The notes under the pieces: model-generated
Told to the model about the DNA's origin: nothing
The model's database searches: none
What the model saw: the letters and a program-made list of their open reading frames with translations, nothing else
Made by a program: the position numbers and the translations under genes
Part shown: in pieces, positions 1 to 7,019 of the stretch
Numbering within the stretch: the first letter of the stretch is position 1
How the letters are laid out: the number at the start of each line of letters is the position of its first letter
Assembly (NCBI GenBank): GCA_041856085.1
Contig: JBHAFL010000119.1
Coordinates: forward strand, 1 to 8,511
Reading direction: 5' to 3'
From: RUG754 sp041856085
Lineage (GTDB): Bacteria; Bacillota; Clostridia; Peptostreptococcales; Anaerovoracaceae
DNA length: 8,511 bases

Positions 1-31
1 CGTAAACTTCGGCAAAATCGCACATGGCTGA

Positions 32-57
32 ATTATACCATGTAAACATGGTATAAT
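32..57. repeat. perfect inverted repeat (11-bp arms) upstream of pyrH
   Basis: The left arm ATTATACCATG (32-42) is the exact reverse complement of the right arm CATGGTATAAT (47-57), with a 4-base TAAA centre. The right arm ends in a consensus -10 hexamer, so the palindrome overlaps the presumed operon promoter. This is the geometry of a repressor operator. It has no following T-run and few G/C pairs, so it is a poor terminator. No regulator can be named from the sequence. Confidence is high for the repeat and moderate for an operator role. Confidence 0.85.
49..57 (+). promoter_or_regulatory. extended -10 promoter element for the pyrH operon
   Basis: TGGTATAAT (49-57) matches the extended -10 consensus TGnTATAAT exactly. 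The best -35 candidate, CTGAAT at 28-33 with an 18-base spacer, is weak, as is common for extended -10 promoters. Transcription would start near 63-65 and give a leader of about 40 bases before the pyrH ATG. Because the element lies in a palindrome, the same motif is present on the minus strand at 32-40, so divergent initiation is possible in principle. No mapped start is available. Confidence 0.6.
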
Positions 58-91
58 GACTGCATATCAGAAAAAATTATTAAAGCATAGA

Positions 92-97
92 AAGGTG
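92..97 (+). promoter_or_regulatory. pyrH ribosome binding site (decides the start)
   Basis: AAGGTG (92-97) is complementary to the 3' end of 16S rRNA and lies 7 bases before ATG 105. The in-frame GTG at 99 would be only 1 base from it, too close to use. This supports ATG 105 over GTG 99. Confidence 0.7.
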
Positions 98-104
98 AGT
101 GCGA

Positions 105-809
105 ATGGAACCGGTCTATAAGAGAGTATTGTTAAAGATTAGCGGCGAAGTGCTGGCGGGAAACAAGGGGTTCGGAATTGACCCCGACGTTACCAGAAAC
201 ATATGTGAACAGATAAAGGAGGTTCACGATATGGGCGTTCAGATTGCCGTAGTCGTAGGCGGCGGCAACTTCTGGAGAGGTCGCTCCTCGGGAGATATGG
301 ACAGAGCGACGGCAGACTATATGGGAATGCTCGCCACCATTATGAACACGATGGCGCTTCACGACACTATGAGGTCGATAGGAGCCCCGTGCAGAGCACA
401 GACCGCCCTTGAGATAAGAGAGGTTGCGGAGCCGTATACCAGACTAAAGGCGCTCTCGCACTTAGACCACGGCGAGATAGTAATATTCGGAGGCGGCACG
501 GGCTCGCCGTTTTTCACGACGGATACCGCGGCAGCGCTTAGAGCCACGGAGATGGAAGCGGAGGTAATACTCCTTGCCAAGAACGTGGACGCGGTTTACG
601 ATTCCGACCCCGACCTAAATCCGGACGCGAAGAAGTTTGACGAGCTTAAGCATATGGACCTTATCGAGAAAAATCTCAGAGTGCTTGACCTCACGGCGGC
701 TGCGCTTTGTAAGGATAACAATATTAGCATACACGTTTTTGCGCTTGCGGAGGGCGGCAACATTAAAAGAGCCGTTTGCGGAGAGAAGATAGGTACGATT
801 ATCAGATAA
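105..809 (+). CDS. pyrH: UMP kinase (uridylate kinase)
   Basis: Cytosolic, usually hexameric kinase of the amino-acid-kinase fold that phosphorylates UMP to UDP with ATP, feeding UTP, CTP and UDP-sugar synthesis. The 234-residue product has the family's full length. Visible motifs are the N-terminal KISGE (11-15), the glycine loop GGGNFWRG (52-59), the UMP-binding DRATADYMGMLAT segment (66-78), GGGTGSPFFTTDTAA (129-143) and KNVDAVYDSDP (159-169). ATG 105 is preferred to GTG 99 because of the position of the AAGGTG ribosome binding site. It is the first gene after the leader promoter, and frr starts 11 bases after its stop. pyrH-frr is a near-universal bacterial pair. The usual upstream partners rpsB and tsf are not visible in the 104 bases before it, so the operon seems to start here. 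Identification is secure. Confidence 0.97.
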   Translation: MEPVYKRVLLKISGEVLAGNKGFGIDPDVTRNICEQIKEVHDMGVQIAVVVGGGNFWRGRSSGDMDRATADYMGMLATIMNTMALHDTMRSIGAPCRAQTALEIREVAEPYTRLKALSHLDHGEIVIFGGGTGSPFFTTDTAAALRATEMEAEVILLAKNVDAVYDSDPDLNPDAKKFDELKHMDLIEKNLRVLDLTAAALCKDNNISIHVFALAEGGNIKRAVCGEKIGTIIR

Positions 810-820
810 AGGAGAAAAAA

Positions 821-1375
821 ATGGAGACTATAAAAAAGAATTTAGAAGAAAAAAGCTTAAAAACGATTTCGGTACTAAAGGAAGACCTCAATACCGTGAG
901 AGCGGGCAGGGCTAATCCGGCGCTTCTTGATAAGATAACGGTGGAATACTACGGTGTGCCTACTCCTCTTAAGAATATATCGAACATAACCGTGCCGGAT
1001 CCGAGAACTCTTCTGATAAGCCCGTTTGACCCTAAGTCGATTGCGGATATCGAAAAAGCAATAAACATCGCCAACATCGGCATCAATCCGTCAAACGACG
1101 GCAAAAACGTCAGACTTGTTATTCCTCAGGTTACGGAAGAGAGAAGAAAAGAGCTCACTAAGACGGTTAAAAAGCTCGGCGAGGACGCTAAGGTTGCCGT
1201 TCGTAACCTCAGAAGAGACGCTAACGAGAAGCTCAAAAAAATGGAAAAAGACCATGAGATATCCGAGGACGAGCTAAAAAAAGCGCTCGACGATATCCAG
1301 AAATCAGTAGAGAAGACAGAAAAAGCAATAGATGAAGTTATCGCGATAAAAGATAAAGAAATCATGGAAGTCTAA
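821..1375 (+). CDS. frr: ribosome recycling factor
   Basis: Cytosolic, tRNA-shaped protein that, with EF-G, splits the post-termination ribosome so that its subunits can be reused. The product is 184 residues, normal for the family (about 185). It shows the conserved VRAGRANPALLD helix (26-37) followed by VEYYGVPTPL, the PRTLLISPFD hinge region (61-70), and VRNLRRDAN (127-135), whose arginine pair is important for ribosome binding. The C-terminal part is a long, highly charged helical bundle. The start ATG 821 has a clear GGAG at 811-814 with a 6-base spacer. Longer in-frame extensions upstream would overlap pyrH without a ribosome site. A hairpin follows the stop codon before uppS. Confidence 0.97.
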   Translation: METIKKNLEEKSLKTISVLKEDLNTVRAGRANPALLDKITVEYYGVPTPLKNISNITVPDPRTLLISPFDPKSIADIEKAINIANIGINPSNDGKNVRLVIPQVTEERRKELTKTVKKLGEDAKVAVRNLRRDANEKLKKMEKDHEISEDELKKALDDIQKSVEKTEKAIDEVIAIKDKEIMEV

Positions 1376-1394
1376 TCGGTATTATTTTTAGTTT

Positions 1395-1418
1395 TATGGC
1401 TACCTGTCGGTAGCCATA
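1395..1418 (+). terminator. 10-bp hairpin between frr and uppS, possible partial terminator
   Basis: TATGGCTACC (1395-1404) pairs perfectly with GGTAGCCATA (1409-1418) around a 4-base TGTC loop. Three bases later comes only GTTTTAAT, a short T-run, so termination would be leaky at best. It is the only substantial structure inside the operon. It could attenuate transcription into the membrane/isoprenoid genes, or act as an RNA processing or stabilising element. The hairpin is directly seen; its function is inferred. Confidence 0.5.
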
Positions 1419-1431
1419 CTGTTTTAATCAA

Positions 1432-2157
1432 ATGATAGAAAAAAAGAAACTGCCCGAGCATATCGCCGTCATAATGGACGGAAACGGCAGATGGGCTAAA
1501 AAACACAGGCTGCCTAAGATAAAGGGACATAACCGCGGTATGCTCGCAATGAAAGAAATAATAAAAAAGAGCGATATTATGGGTATCAGGTACCTGACGG
1601 TTTATGCCTTTTCAACCGAGAATTGGAAGCGCACGCAGGAGGAAGTCGGCGGCATATTCAAGCTGCTCGTCAGCTTCGTTGCCTCGGAGCTAAAGGAATT
1701 GAACGAAAACAACGTCAAAGTCAATATATTCGGAGACTGGAACTACAGGGTACCTGAGGACGCTAAGCGCGCCATAGCGAACGCTCTCGAAACGACGGCG
1801 GATAATACGGGTCTCGTGTTTAACATCGCGCTTAATTACGGCTCGAGGGCTGAGATATTGAGAGCGGTCAATAAGCTCGCAAGCAGGCGCGCTTCTATGG
1901 GCGAGTTCGCCGAAATCACGGAAGAGGAGTTTTCGGCGGCGCTATATAGCGGAGACGAGCACGGTAACATACCCGACCCCGATCTGATAATCAGAACCTC
2001 GGGAGAAGAGCGGCTGTCGAACTTCTTGCTTTGGCAGGCGGCATATTCCGAGCTTGCTTTCACGGACACGCTGTGGCCGGATTTCACCCCCGAGGAGTTT
2101 GAGCGAATAATAGAGGGGTATATGAGTCGAGAAAGAAGATTTGGGGGAAGAAAATAA
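1432..2157 (+). CDS. uppS: isoprenyl transferase (undecaprenyl diphosphate synthase)
   Basis: Cis-prenyltransferase that extends farnesyl diphosphate with isopentenyl diphosphate units to undecaprenyl diphosphate, the lipid carrier of peptidoglycan and wall-polymer synthesis. It acts at the cytoplasmic face of the membrane. The product has 241 residues, a normal length. It carries MDGNGRWAKK (15-24) with the catalytic Asp16, STENWKR (61-67), NYGSR (135-139) and the diphosphate/Mg signature PDLIIRTSGEERLSNFLL (183-200), then WQAAYSE and WPDF, ending with RRFGGR. ATG 1432 is the natural start because conserved sequence begins within a few residues, yet no Shine-Dalgarno sequence is visible in the 13 bases between the preceding hairpin and the ATG. 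Its stop codon directly abuts the cdsA ATG. Confidence 0.96.
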   Translation: MIEKKKLPEHIAVIMDGNGRWAKKHRLPKIKGHNRGMLAMKEIIKKSDIMGIRYLTVYAFSTENWKRTQEEVGGIFKLLVSFVASELKELNENNVKVNIFGDWNYRVPEDAKRAIANALETTADNTGLVFNIALNYGSRAEILRAVNKLASRRASMGEFAEITEEEFSAALYSGDEHGNIPDPDLIIRTSGEERLSNFLLWQAAYSELAFTDTLWPDFTPEEFERIIEGYMSRERRFGGRK

Positions 2158-2958
2158 ATGAAGACACGAATTATTTCCGCACTTGTGATGCTTCCGCTGC
2201 TCGGAATCGTGTATCTCGGAGATATATATCTTGAGATCGCGGTGATAGCGGTTTCGTTCGCGGGCTTAAAGGAGCTTTACGGAGCGTTCGGAGCGGCAGG
2301 CTTGAAGCCGTGCAGAGTAATCGGCTATGCCTCTATTCCGTTTCTGTATGCTCTAAATTACTTTTTCTTCGGAGCCTGGGCTGTAACTCCGTGGCTCGTA
2401 GTCCTTATGTTCGCCTGTATGCTTTACGGCTTCAGAACTGACGGAGTCTCGCTTCAGGACATCGCTGCGACCCTTTTTGGAGCCTTTTATGTAGTATTTT
2501 TCTTTTTCTTTACAGTTCTCATAGACGGCTCGGACGATTTCAGTGAGTATATCTGGCTTGTATTCATCATAAGCCTCGGCACGGATACTTTCGCGTATTT
2601 CACAGGTATGCTTATCGGGAAACATAAGCTTTGCCCGAACCTGAGCCCGAAGAAGACTGTAGAGGGAGCTGTAGGCGGAATGATAGGAGCCGCTGCACTT
2701 GCCTCGCTTTTTGAGGCTTTCGTAATAGGGGGCAAAAACGCCTTGAGCGTTCACTTCATAATTATGGTGCTGCTCGGCTCGGTCGTATCACAGCTCGGAG
2801 ACCTCTCAGCCTCCGCCATAAAGAGGCGCACGGGTCTGAAAGACTACGGCAACCTGATACCGGGGCACGGCGGGATTATGGACAGATTCGATTCGGTGCT
2901 CTTCGTTGCGCCTTATCTATATATCTATATCACATATATTCTGCCTCTTATGCCCTAA
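2158..2958 (+). CDS. cdsA: phosphatidate cytidylyltransferase (CDP-diglyceride synthase)
   Basis: Integral membrane enzyme that converts phosphatidic acid and CTP to CDP-diacylglycerol, the precursor of phosphatidylglycerol, cardiolipin and related lipids. The 266-residue product is hydrophobic throughout with several membrane helices, for example around residues 8-35, 75-92, 105-122, 131-149, 171-190 and 197-213. The family signature lies at 219-245: S219, K222-R223, K228-D229, H237-G-G and the metal-binding D242-R-x-D245. A conserved SPKKTVEG loop is at 163-170. The start follows the uppS stop with no gap, and GGGGGAAG at 2143-2150 inside the uppS end serves as ribosome site, suggesting translational coupling. 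Pairing with uppS is typical of many bacteria. Confidence 0.95.
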   Translation: MKTRIISALVMLPLLGIVYLGDIYLEIAVIAVSFAGLKELYGAFGAAGLKPCRVIGYASIPFLYALNYFFFGAWAVTPWLVVLMFACMLYGFRTDGVSLQDIAATLFGAFYVVFFFFFTVLIDGSDDFSEYIWLVFIISLGTDTFAYFTGMLIGKHKLCPNLSPKKTVEGAVGGMIGAAALASLFEAFVIGGKNALSVHFIIMVLLGSVVSQLGDLSASAIKRRTGLKDYGNLIPGHGGIMDRFDSVLFVAPYLYIYITYILPLMP

Positions 2959-2966
2959 ACATTTAT

Positions 2967-2970
2967 GGAG
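2967..2970 (+). promoter_or_regulatory. ribosome binding site deciding the SDR gene start
   Basis: GGAG at 2967-2970 sits 6 bases before ATG 2977, the same spacing as in frr. It overlaps the upstream in-frame ATG 2965, which has no ribosome site of its own. The start at 2977 is therefore preferred. Confidence 0.7.
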
Positions 2971-2976
2971 CAAAAA

Positions 2977-3717
2977 ATGAAAGAACGAAAAGTCGCGCTT
3001 GTCACCGGCGCTTCCCGCGGCATAGGCAGCGCTATAGCAAAAAAACTTGCGGCGGACGGGTACTCGGTAGCCGTAAACTATAATATGAGCAGGGAAAGAG
3101 CGGAAGCGGTGCTCGCCGATATCAGGGAAGCGGGCGGAGACGGTATGACGGTTAAGGCGGACGTTTCCGATATGGAAGAAGTCCGGCTGATGTTTGAAGA
3201 GGTAAAAAGGAATCTCGGGGAGGTATGCCTGCTCGTAAGTAACGCGGGAATCGCCGAGCAAAAGCAAATCCAAGACGTTACGCCTGAAATCTGGAGAAAA
3301 TTTTTTGCGGTAAATGTGGACGGAGCCTATAATGCCGTAAGCTGCGCCGTGCCCGATATGCTGAGCGCACACGGCGGCTGCATAATAATGATTTCTTCAA
3401 TCTGGGGCTTGAGAGGGGCGTCATGTGAGAGCGTATATTCCGCAACGAAAGCCGCTCTCATAGGCTTCTCGAGGTCTTTGGCAAGCGAGCTCGCGCCGAC
3501 GGGAATCAGAGTGAATTGCATAGCGCCGGGTGTGATAGATACCGAAATGCTTAATGCGCTTCCTCGGGAAATTAAGGAGGGACTCGCAGAGGATACTCCT
3601 ATGAGGAGCTTGGGTACGCCGGAGGATATCGCAGAGCTTGCGTCATTTTTGGCTTCGGAAAGAGCCTCGTTTATAACGGGACAGGTGATTACCTCGGACG
3701 GCGGTTTCACTATATAG
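2977..3717 (+). CDS. SDR-family oxidoreductase, FabG-like / YmfI-like
   Basis: Classical short-chain dehydrogenase/reductase of 246 residues. The Rossmann motif TGASRGIG lies at 10-17, followed by NAG at 89-91. The catalytic tetrad is complete: N113, S141, Y154 and K158 in YSATK. It ends with the usual FITGQVITSDGG tail. These features fit 3-oxoacyl-ACP reductase (FabG). However, the SSIWGLRGASCE stretch (140-151) before the catalytic tyrosine resembles B. subtilis YmfI and relatives, annotated as reductases for the 5-aminopentanone modification of elongation factor P. No other fatty-acid synthesis gene is nearby, so a FASII role is not supported by context. It starts 18 bases after cdsA and is followed by dxr after 11 bases, so it is cotranscribed. 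An SDR here is not part of the standard operon order. The SDR call is sure; the substrate is not. Confidence 0.9.
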   Translation: MKERKVALVTGASRGIGSAIAKKLAADGYSVAVNYNMSRERAEAVLADIREAGGDGMTVKADVSDMEEVRLMFEEVKRNLGEVCLLVSNAGIAEQKQIQDVTPEIWRKFFAVNVDGAYNAVSCAVPDMLSAHGGCIIMISSIWGLRGASCESVYSATKAALIGFSRSLASELAPTGIRVNCIAPGVIDTEMLNALPREIKEGLAEDTPMRSLGTPEDIAELASFLASERASFITGQVITSDGGFTI

Positions 3718-3728
3718 AGGGACGTGAA

Positions 3729-4904
3729 ATGAAGAAGATAGTAATTCTGGGTTCCACGGGGTCGATAGGAACTCAGACGCTCGATATTGTACGAAAAAAT
3801 CCCGACAGCTTCAAGGTGGTCGCTCTGACCTGCTCGTCGAGCACGGAGCTTATGGAAGCGCAGGCTGCGGAGTTCGGGGTGCCGAAAAAAAATTGTTATG
3901 TCTGCGGCGGCACGGACGATGAAAATAATAAAAAACTTATTGAGGCAGCCACTCTTGAATGCGACCTTGTGATAAACGCTCTTATGGGAATGAGGGGGCT
4001 TGAGCCTACCTACCGCGCGATAACGGCGGGAAGAGACGTAGCTCTGGCAAACAAGGAAACGCTCGTCGCGGGCGGAGAGATAATAATGGAGGCGGTTAAA
4101 AAAAATAAGGTGCTGCTGCTTCCCATAGATTCCGAGCATTCGGCTATATTTCAGTGCCTCGAGGGAAACGGCGGCGCTTACTGCGCGTCGTTCTCGGACA
4201 GGAGCACGGATGAGAACTCGAATAAAGGCGCACCGGACAGGGCGATAAAAAAGCTCATCTTGACCTGCTCGGGGGGACCGTTCAGAGGCTACACCGAGGA
4301 GATGCTCGAAAAAGTCAGCCTCGCCGAGGCGCTCAGACATCCTAAATGGAATATGGGAAAGAAGATTACGATAGACTCCGCCACGCTTATGAATAAGGGA
4401 CTTGAGCTGATTGAGGCGAGGTGGCTGTTCGACGTCGCCCCCGATGATATCGAAGTAGTCGTTCACCCGCAGTCGATAGTTCACTCCGCGGTCGAGTTCA
4501 GGGATAATTCCATATTGGCGCAGCTCGGGTTGCCGGATATGCGCATACCTATCAGCCTTGCGATGGGCTATCCCGACAGGCTGGAGACGACAGACAGGGG
4601 CATGGATTTTTTCGGAGAGGCGTCGAATCTCAGCTTCGAGCGTCCGGATAACGAAACCTTTAGATGTATAGAGCTTGCGCGTGTAGCCATTAAGAGGGCC
4701 GGCTCGCTTCCGGCAATTCTCAATTCAGCCAACGAAGAGCTCGTATCTCTTTTCCTGGAGCAAAAAATATCTTTCACGGATATTCAAAAAACTCTCGAGA
4801 AAGTAGTCGATTGCTGCGAGGCGACATATAATATGAGCATTGAAGACATAAGGGAAGCGGACAGGGACGCGAGAAAGATGATAAGGGAAAGGTACATAAA
4901 ATGA
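3729..4904 (+). CDS. dxr: 1-deoxy-D-xylulose 5-phosphate reductoisomerase
   Basis: Cytosolic NADPH- and divalent-metal-dependent enzyme that rearranges and reduces DXP to 2-C-methyl-D-erythritol 4-phosphate, the first committed step of the MEP isoprenoid pathway and the target of fosmidomycin. The product is 391 residues, full length. It shows the NADPH-binding GSTGSIG (8-14), ANKE (107-110), the metal ligands D134 and E136 in PIDSEHSAIFQ, the active-site flap tryptophan W207 in HPKWNMG, and IDSATLMNKGLE (215-226) with N222, K223 and metal ligand E226. HPQSIVHS and QLGLPDMRIPI follow. A slightly long variable linker (about 147-172) precedes the SGGPF motif. AGGG at 3718-3721 is the ribosome site. 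The 3' end overlaps rseP by four bases (ATGA), indicating translational coupling. Confidence 0.97.
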   Translation: MKKIVILGSTGSIGTQTLDIVRKNPDSFKVVALTCSSSTELMEAQAAEFGVPKKNCYVCGGTDDENNKKLIEAATLECDLVINALMGMRGLEPTYRAITAGRDVALANKETLVAGGEIIMEAVKKNKVLLLPIDSEHSAIFQCLEGNGGAYCASFSDRSTDENSNKGAPDRAIKKLILTCSGGPFRGYTEEMLEKVSLAEALRHPKWNMGKKITIDSATLMNKGLELIEARWLFDVAPDDIEVVVHPQSIVHSAVEFRDNSILAQLGLPDMRIPISLAMGYPDRLETTDRGMDFFGEASNLSFERPDNETFRCIELARVAIKRAGSLPAILNSANEELVSLFLEQKISFTDIQKTLEKVVDCCEATYNMSIEDIREADRDARKMIRERYIK

Positions 4905-5926
4905 AAACGGCGTTTCTTGCTATATTACTGTTTTGTATAATGATATTCCCGCATGAGTTGGGGCATTTTATAGCTGCGAAGAGACTCGGGATTCAGGTGA
5001 ATGAGTTCGCTTTCGGTATGGGGCCGATTATCTGGAAGAAAAAACGGGGCGAAACCCTGTATTCGGTGCGCCTGCTTCCTTTCGGAGGCTTCTGTGCCAT
5101 GGAGGACGGAAACAGCAAAGGAGAGGGAGCAGGTAAGGCTGAGTATAATCCGAAAGCCTTTAACAACAAAAGCCCGCTGAGCAGGATAACCGTGCTTTTG
5201 GCGGGAGCTGCGATGAATGTTTTTTGCGCGTTTCTGATAATGAGCTTAATCGTCGGAATAGCGGGCTTTCAGACGACGGCAGTCGCCGAGATAATCGACA
5301 AGTCTCCGGCGCTGTCGGCGGGGCTTGAGGTAGGCGATAGGATTACGCATATCGACGGAAGAGAGATAAAAACATGGCAGGAAATAGGTCAGGCAATCTC
5401 GGACAGCGGCGGCGAGATTATCGACGTCTCGGTAATCAGAAAGGGTGAGGAGATCAGCCTGAGCATAACTCCCCGCTTCAATCCCGAATCCGAAAAATAT
5501 GCGATAGGCATATTGCCGAAGATAAGTCATAGTCCCGCCAAAGCGGCTGTCGCCGGTGTGAAAGCCACGGGGAGGCTGTTCGGCGTTATGATTAAGTCGC
5601 TAACGATGCTGTTTTCGGGACAGGCAGGAGTGGACGAGATATCGGGGCCGGTCGGAATCGTCAAGATGGTAAGCGATACGCAGGATTACGGCTTTTTGTA
5701 TTTCGGGTTTTTGGCGGCGCTCATAAGCGTGAATTTGGCATTATTTAATCTGCTGCCGCTTCCGGCGCTCGACGGCGGAAGAATTTTAATCGTTCTGTTC
5801 GGCTGGATAACAGGTAAAAAAGTTTCGCAGAGGATTGAGGGAGCAATTCATTTGGTTGGAATGATGCTTTTGCTCGGGCTTATGTTTTATGTTACTGTCA
5901 ACGACGTAGGAAGGCTGCTCGGGTGA
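4901..5926 (+). CDS. rseP: RIP metalloprotease RseP (site-2 protease family)
   Basis: Intramembrane zinc protease that cleaves transmembrane segments of anti-sigma factors or signal peptides (the RasP/RseP group). The 341-residue protein has the HELGH zinc motif at 18-22 inside the first membrane segment. A PDZ domain spans roughly residues 125-195, with SPALSAGLEVGDRI as its typical core. The second active-site motif, NLLPLPALDGGR (283-294), supplies the third zinc ligand D291. Further hydrophobic segments are near 96-122, 265-290 and 308-335. The start overlaps the dxr stop (ATGA), with GGGAAAGG at 4885-4892 as ribosome site. The order dxr-rseP-ispG is conserved across Clostridia. Its substrate in this organism cannot be told from the window. 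Confidence 0.95.
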   Translation: MKTAFLAILLFCIMIFPHELGHFIAAKRLGIQVNEFAFGMGPIIWKKKRGETLYSVRLLPFGGFCAMEDGNSKGEGAGKAEYNPKAFNNKSPLSRITVLLAGAAMNVFCAFLIMSLIVGIAGFQTTAVAEIIDKSPALSAGLEVGDRITHIDGREIKTWQEIGQAISDSGGEIIDVSVIRKGEEISLSITPRFNPESEKYAIGILPKISHSPAKAAVAGVKATGRLFGVMIKSLTMLFSGQAGVDEISGPVGIVKMVSDTQDYGFLYFGFLAALISVNLALFNLLPLPALDGGRILIVLFGWITGKKVSQRIEGAIHLVGMMLLLGLMFYVTVNDVGRLLG

Positions 5927-5930
5927 TGAA

Positions 5931-7013
5931 ATGACAAGAGAGATATCTATAGGCGGCATAAAAATCGGCGGCGGAAATCCTATTGCCGTTCAGTCGATGA
6001 CAAACGCGAATCCGCATGATGAAAATGCGATTACAGCTCAGGTTCGCTCGCTTTCAGACGCGGGCTGCGATATAGTCAGGCTTACGGTTCCGGACAGTGA
6101 GGCGGCGGAGGTCTTCGGTCGTGTTAAAAAACGTCTGATAAAATCCGGTTACGATATACCGCTTGTGGCTGATATACATTTTGACTACAGGCTTGCCGTT
6201 GCCGCCATAAGAAACGGAGCGGATAAGATAAGGATAAACCCGGGCAATATCGGAAGCGCGGACAAGGTCGGGGAGATTGTAAAGGTTGCCGAAGAGAGGA
6301 GTATTCCGATAAGAGTCGGCGTTAATTCAGGCTCACTCGAAAAGCATATACTAAAAAAATACGGCGGGGTCACGGCTGAGGGATTGGCTGAATCCGCCCT
6401 GCTTAATCTGAGGAGCATCGAGGAGCTTGGATATGATAATCTCGTCGTGTCTCTCAAGTCCTCGGACGTCAAGATGAACTATGACGCGCATAAGCTCATA
6501 AGCAGGGAATGCGATTTTCCTATACATGTGGGAATAACCGAAGCGGGAACCCTTAAGAGAGGACAGGTCAAGTCGGCGGTCGGAATCGGGGCGCTGCTCC
6601 TAAACGGGATAGGCGATACCATAAGAGTTTCGCTCACAGCCGACCCCGTGGAGGAAGTATATTATGCCCGTGAAATTCTGAGAGCGGTCGGGCTCGTCGA
6701 TTCGGCGGTTGATTTGGTTTCCTGCCCGACATGCGGCAGGACAGCGATAGACCTTGAGGGTCTCGCGGCAAAAATCGAAAAGGAGCTTGAGTCTATCGAA
6801 AAAGAGCTTGCAGCAGGCGGCAAAAAAAAGATTAAGGTTGCAGTAATGGGCTGCGCGGTAAACGGACCGGGAGAGGCTAAGGAAGCCGATTTCGGCGTCG
6901 CGGGCGGCAGAGGAGAGGGACTGCTCTTCAGAAAAGGCGAGATAATAAAAAAAGTCTCTGAGGACAGGATAGTTCCCGAGCTCATTGAGATGATACGTGA
7001 AGCATATATATAG
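5931..7013 (+). CDS. ispG: (E)-4-hydroxy-3-methylbut-2-enyl-diphosphate synthase
   Basis: Iron-sulfur enzyme of the penultimate MEP-pathway step. It reductively opens the cyclic diphosphate MEcPP to HMBPP. The 360-residue product has the TIM-barrel half with IAVQSMTN (18-25), ADIHFDYRLA (80-89) and RINPGNIG (101-108), then the C-terminal cluster domain. The [4Fe-4S] ligands are C265 and C268 in SCPTCGRTAIDL and C308 in MGCAVNGPGEA, with the conserved glutamate E315 as fourth ligand. It lacks the large extra domain of plant and some other bacterial versions, as expected for Firmicutes. The start follows rseP after 4 bases. The nearest ribosome-site candidates are a weak GGGTGA at 5921-5926 and a distant AGGAAGG, so translation may rely on coupling with rseP. 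Confidence 0.96.
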   Translation: MTREISIGGIKIGGGNPIAVQSMTNANPHDENAITAQVRSLSDAGCDIVRLTVPDSEAAEVFGRVKKRLIKSGYDIPLVADIHFDYRLAVAAIRNGADKIRINPGNIGSADKVGEIVKVAEERSIPIRVGVNSGSLEKHILKKYGGVTAEGLAESALLNLRSIEELGYDNLVVSLKSSDVKMNYDAHKLISRECDFPIHVGITEAGTLKRGQVKSAVGIGALLLNGIGDTIRVSLTADPVEEVYYAREILRAVGLVDSAVDLVSCPTCGRTAIDLEGLAAKIEKELESIEKELAAGGKKKIKVAVMGCAVNGPGEAKEADFGVAGGRGEGLLFRKGEIIKKVSEDRIVPELIEMIREAYI

Positions 7014-7019
7014 CAAAAA

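Noticed and set aside
1..25. Minus-strand start ATG TGC GAT TTT GCC GAA... as a divergent gene
   Set aside because: Only eight codons are visible, with no ribosome site. It is kept as a side note to the symmetric promoter, not as a gene.
1..45. Plus-strand open frames at the left edge as the end of tsf or another upstream gene
   Set aside because: The 9 to 14 visible codons in the open frames (for example VNFGKIAHG before a stop) do not resemble the C-terminus of elongation factor Ts or any protein I recognise.
2353..2754. Minus-strand open frame of 133 codons opposite cdsA
   Set aside because: Antisense to an intact conserved membrane protein gene, with no ribosome site and no family features.
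3327..4484. Long minus-strand open frame (385 codons) opposite the SDR and dxr genes
   Set aside because: It lies entirely antisense to two well-conserved genes, has no recognisable motif and crosses their boundary. It is a codon-bias shadow.
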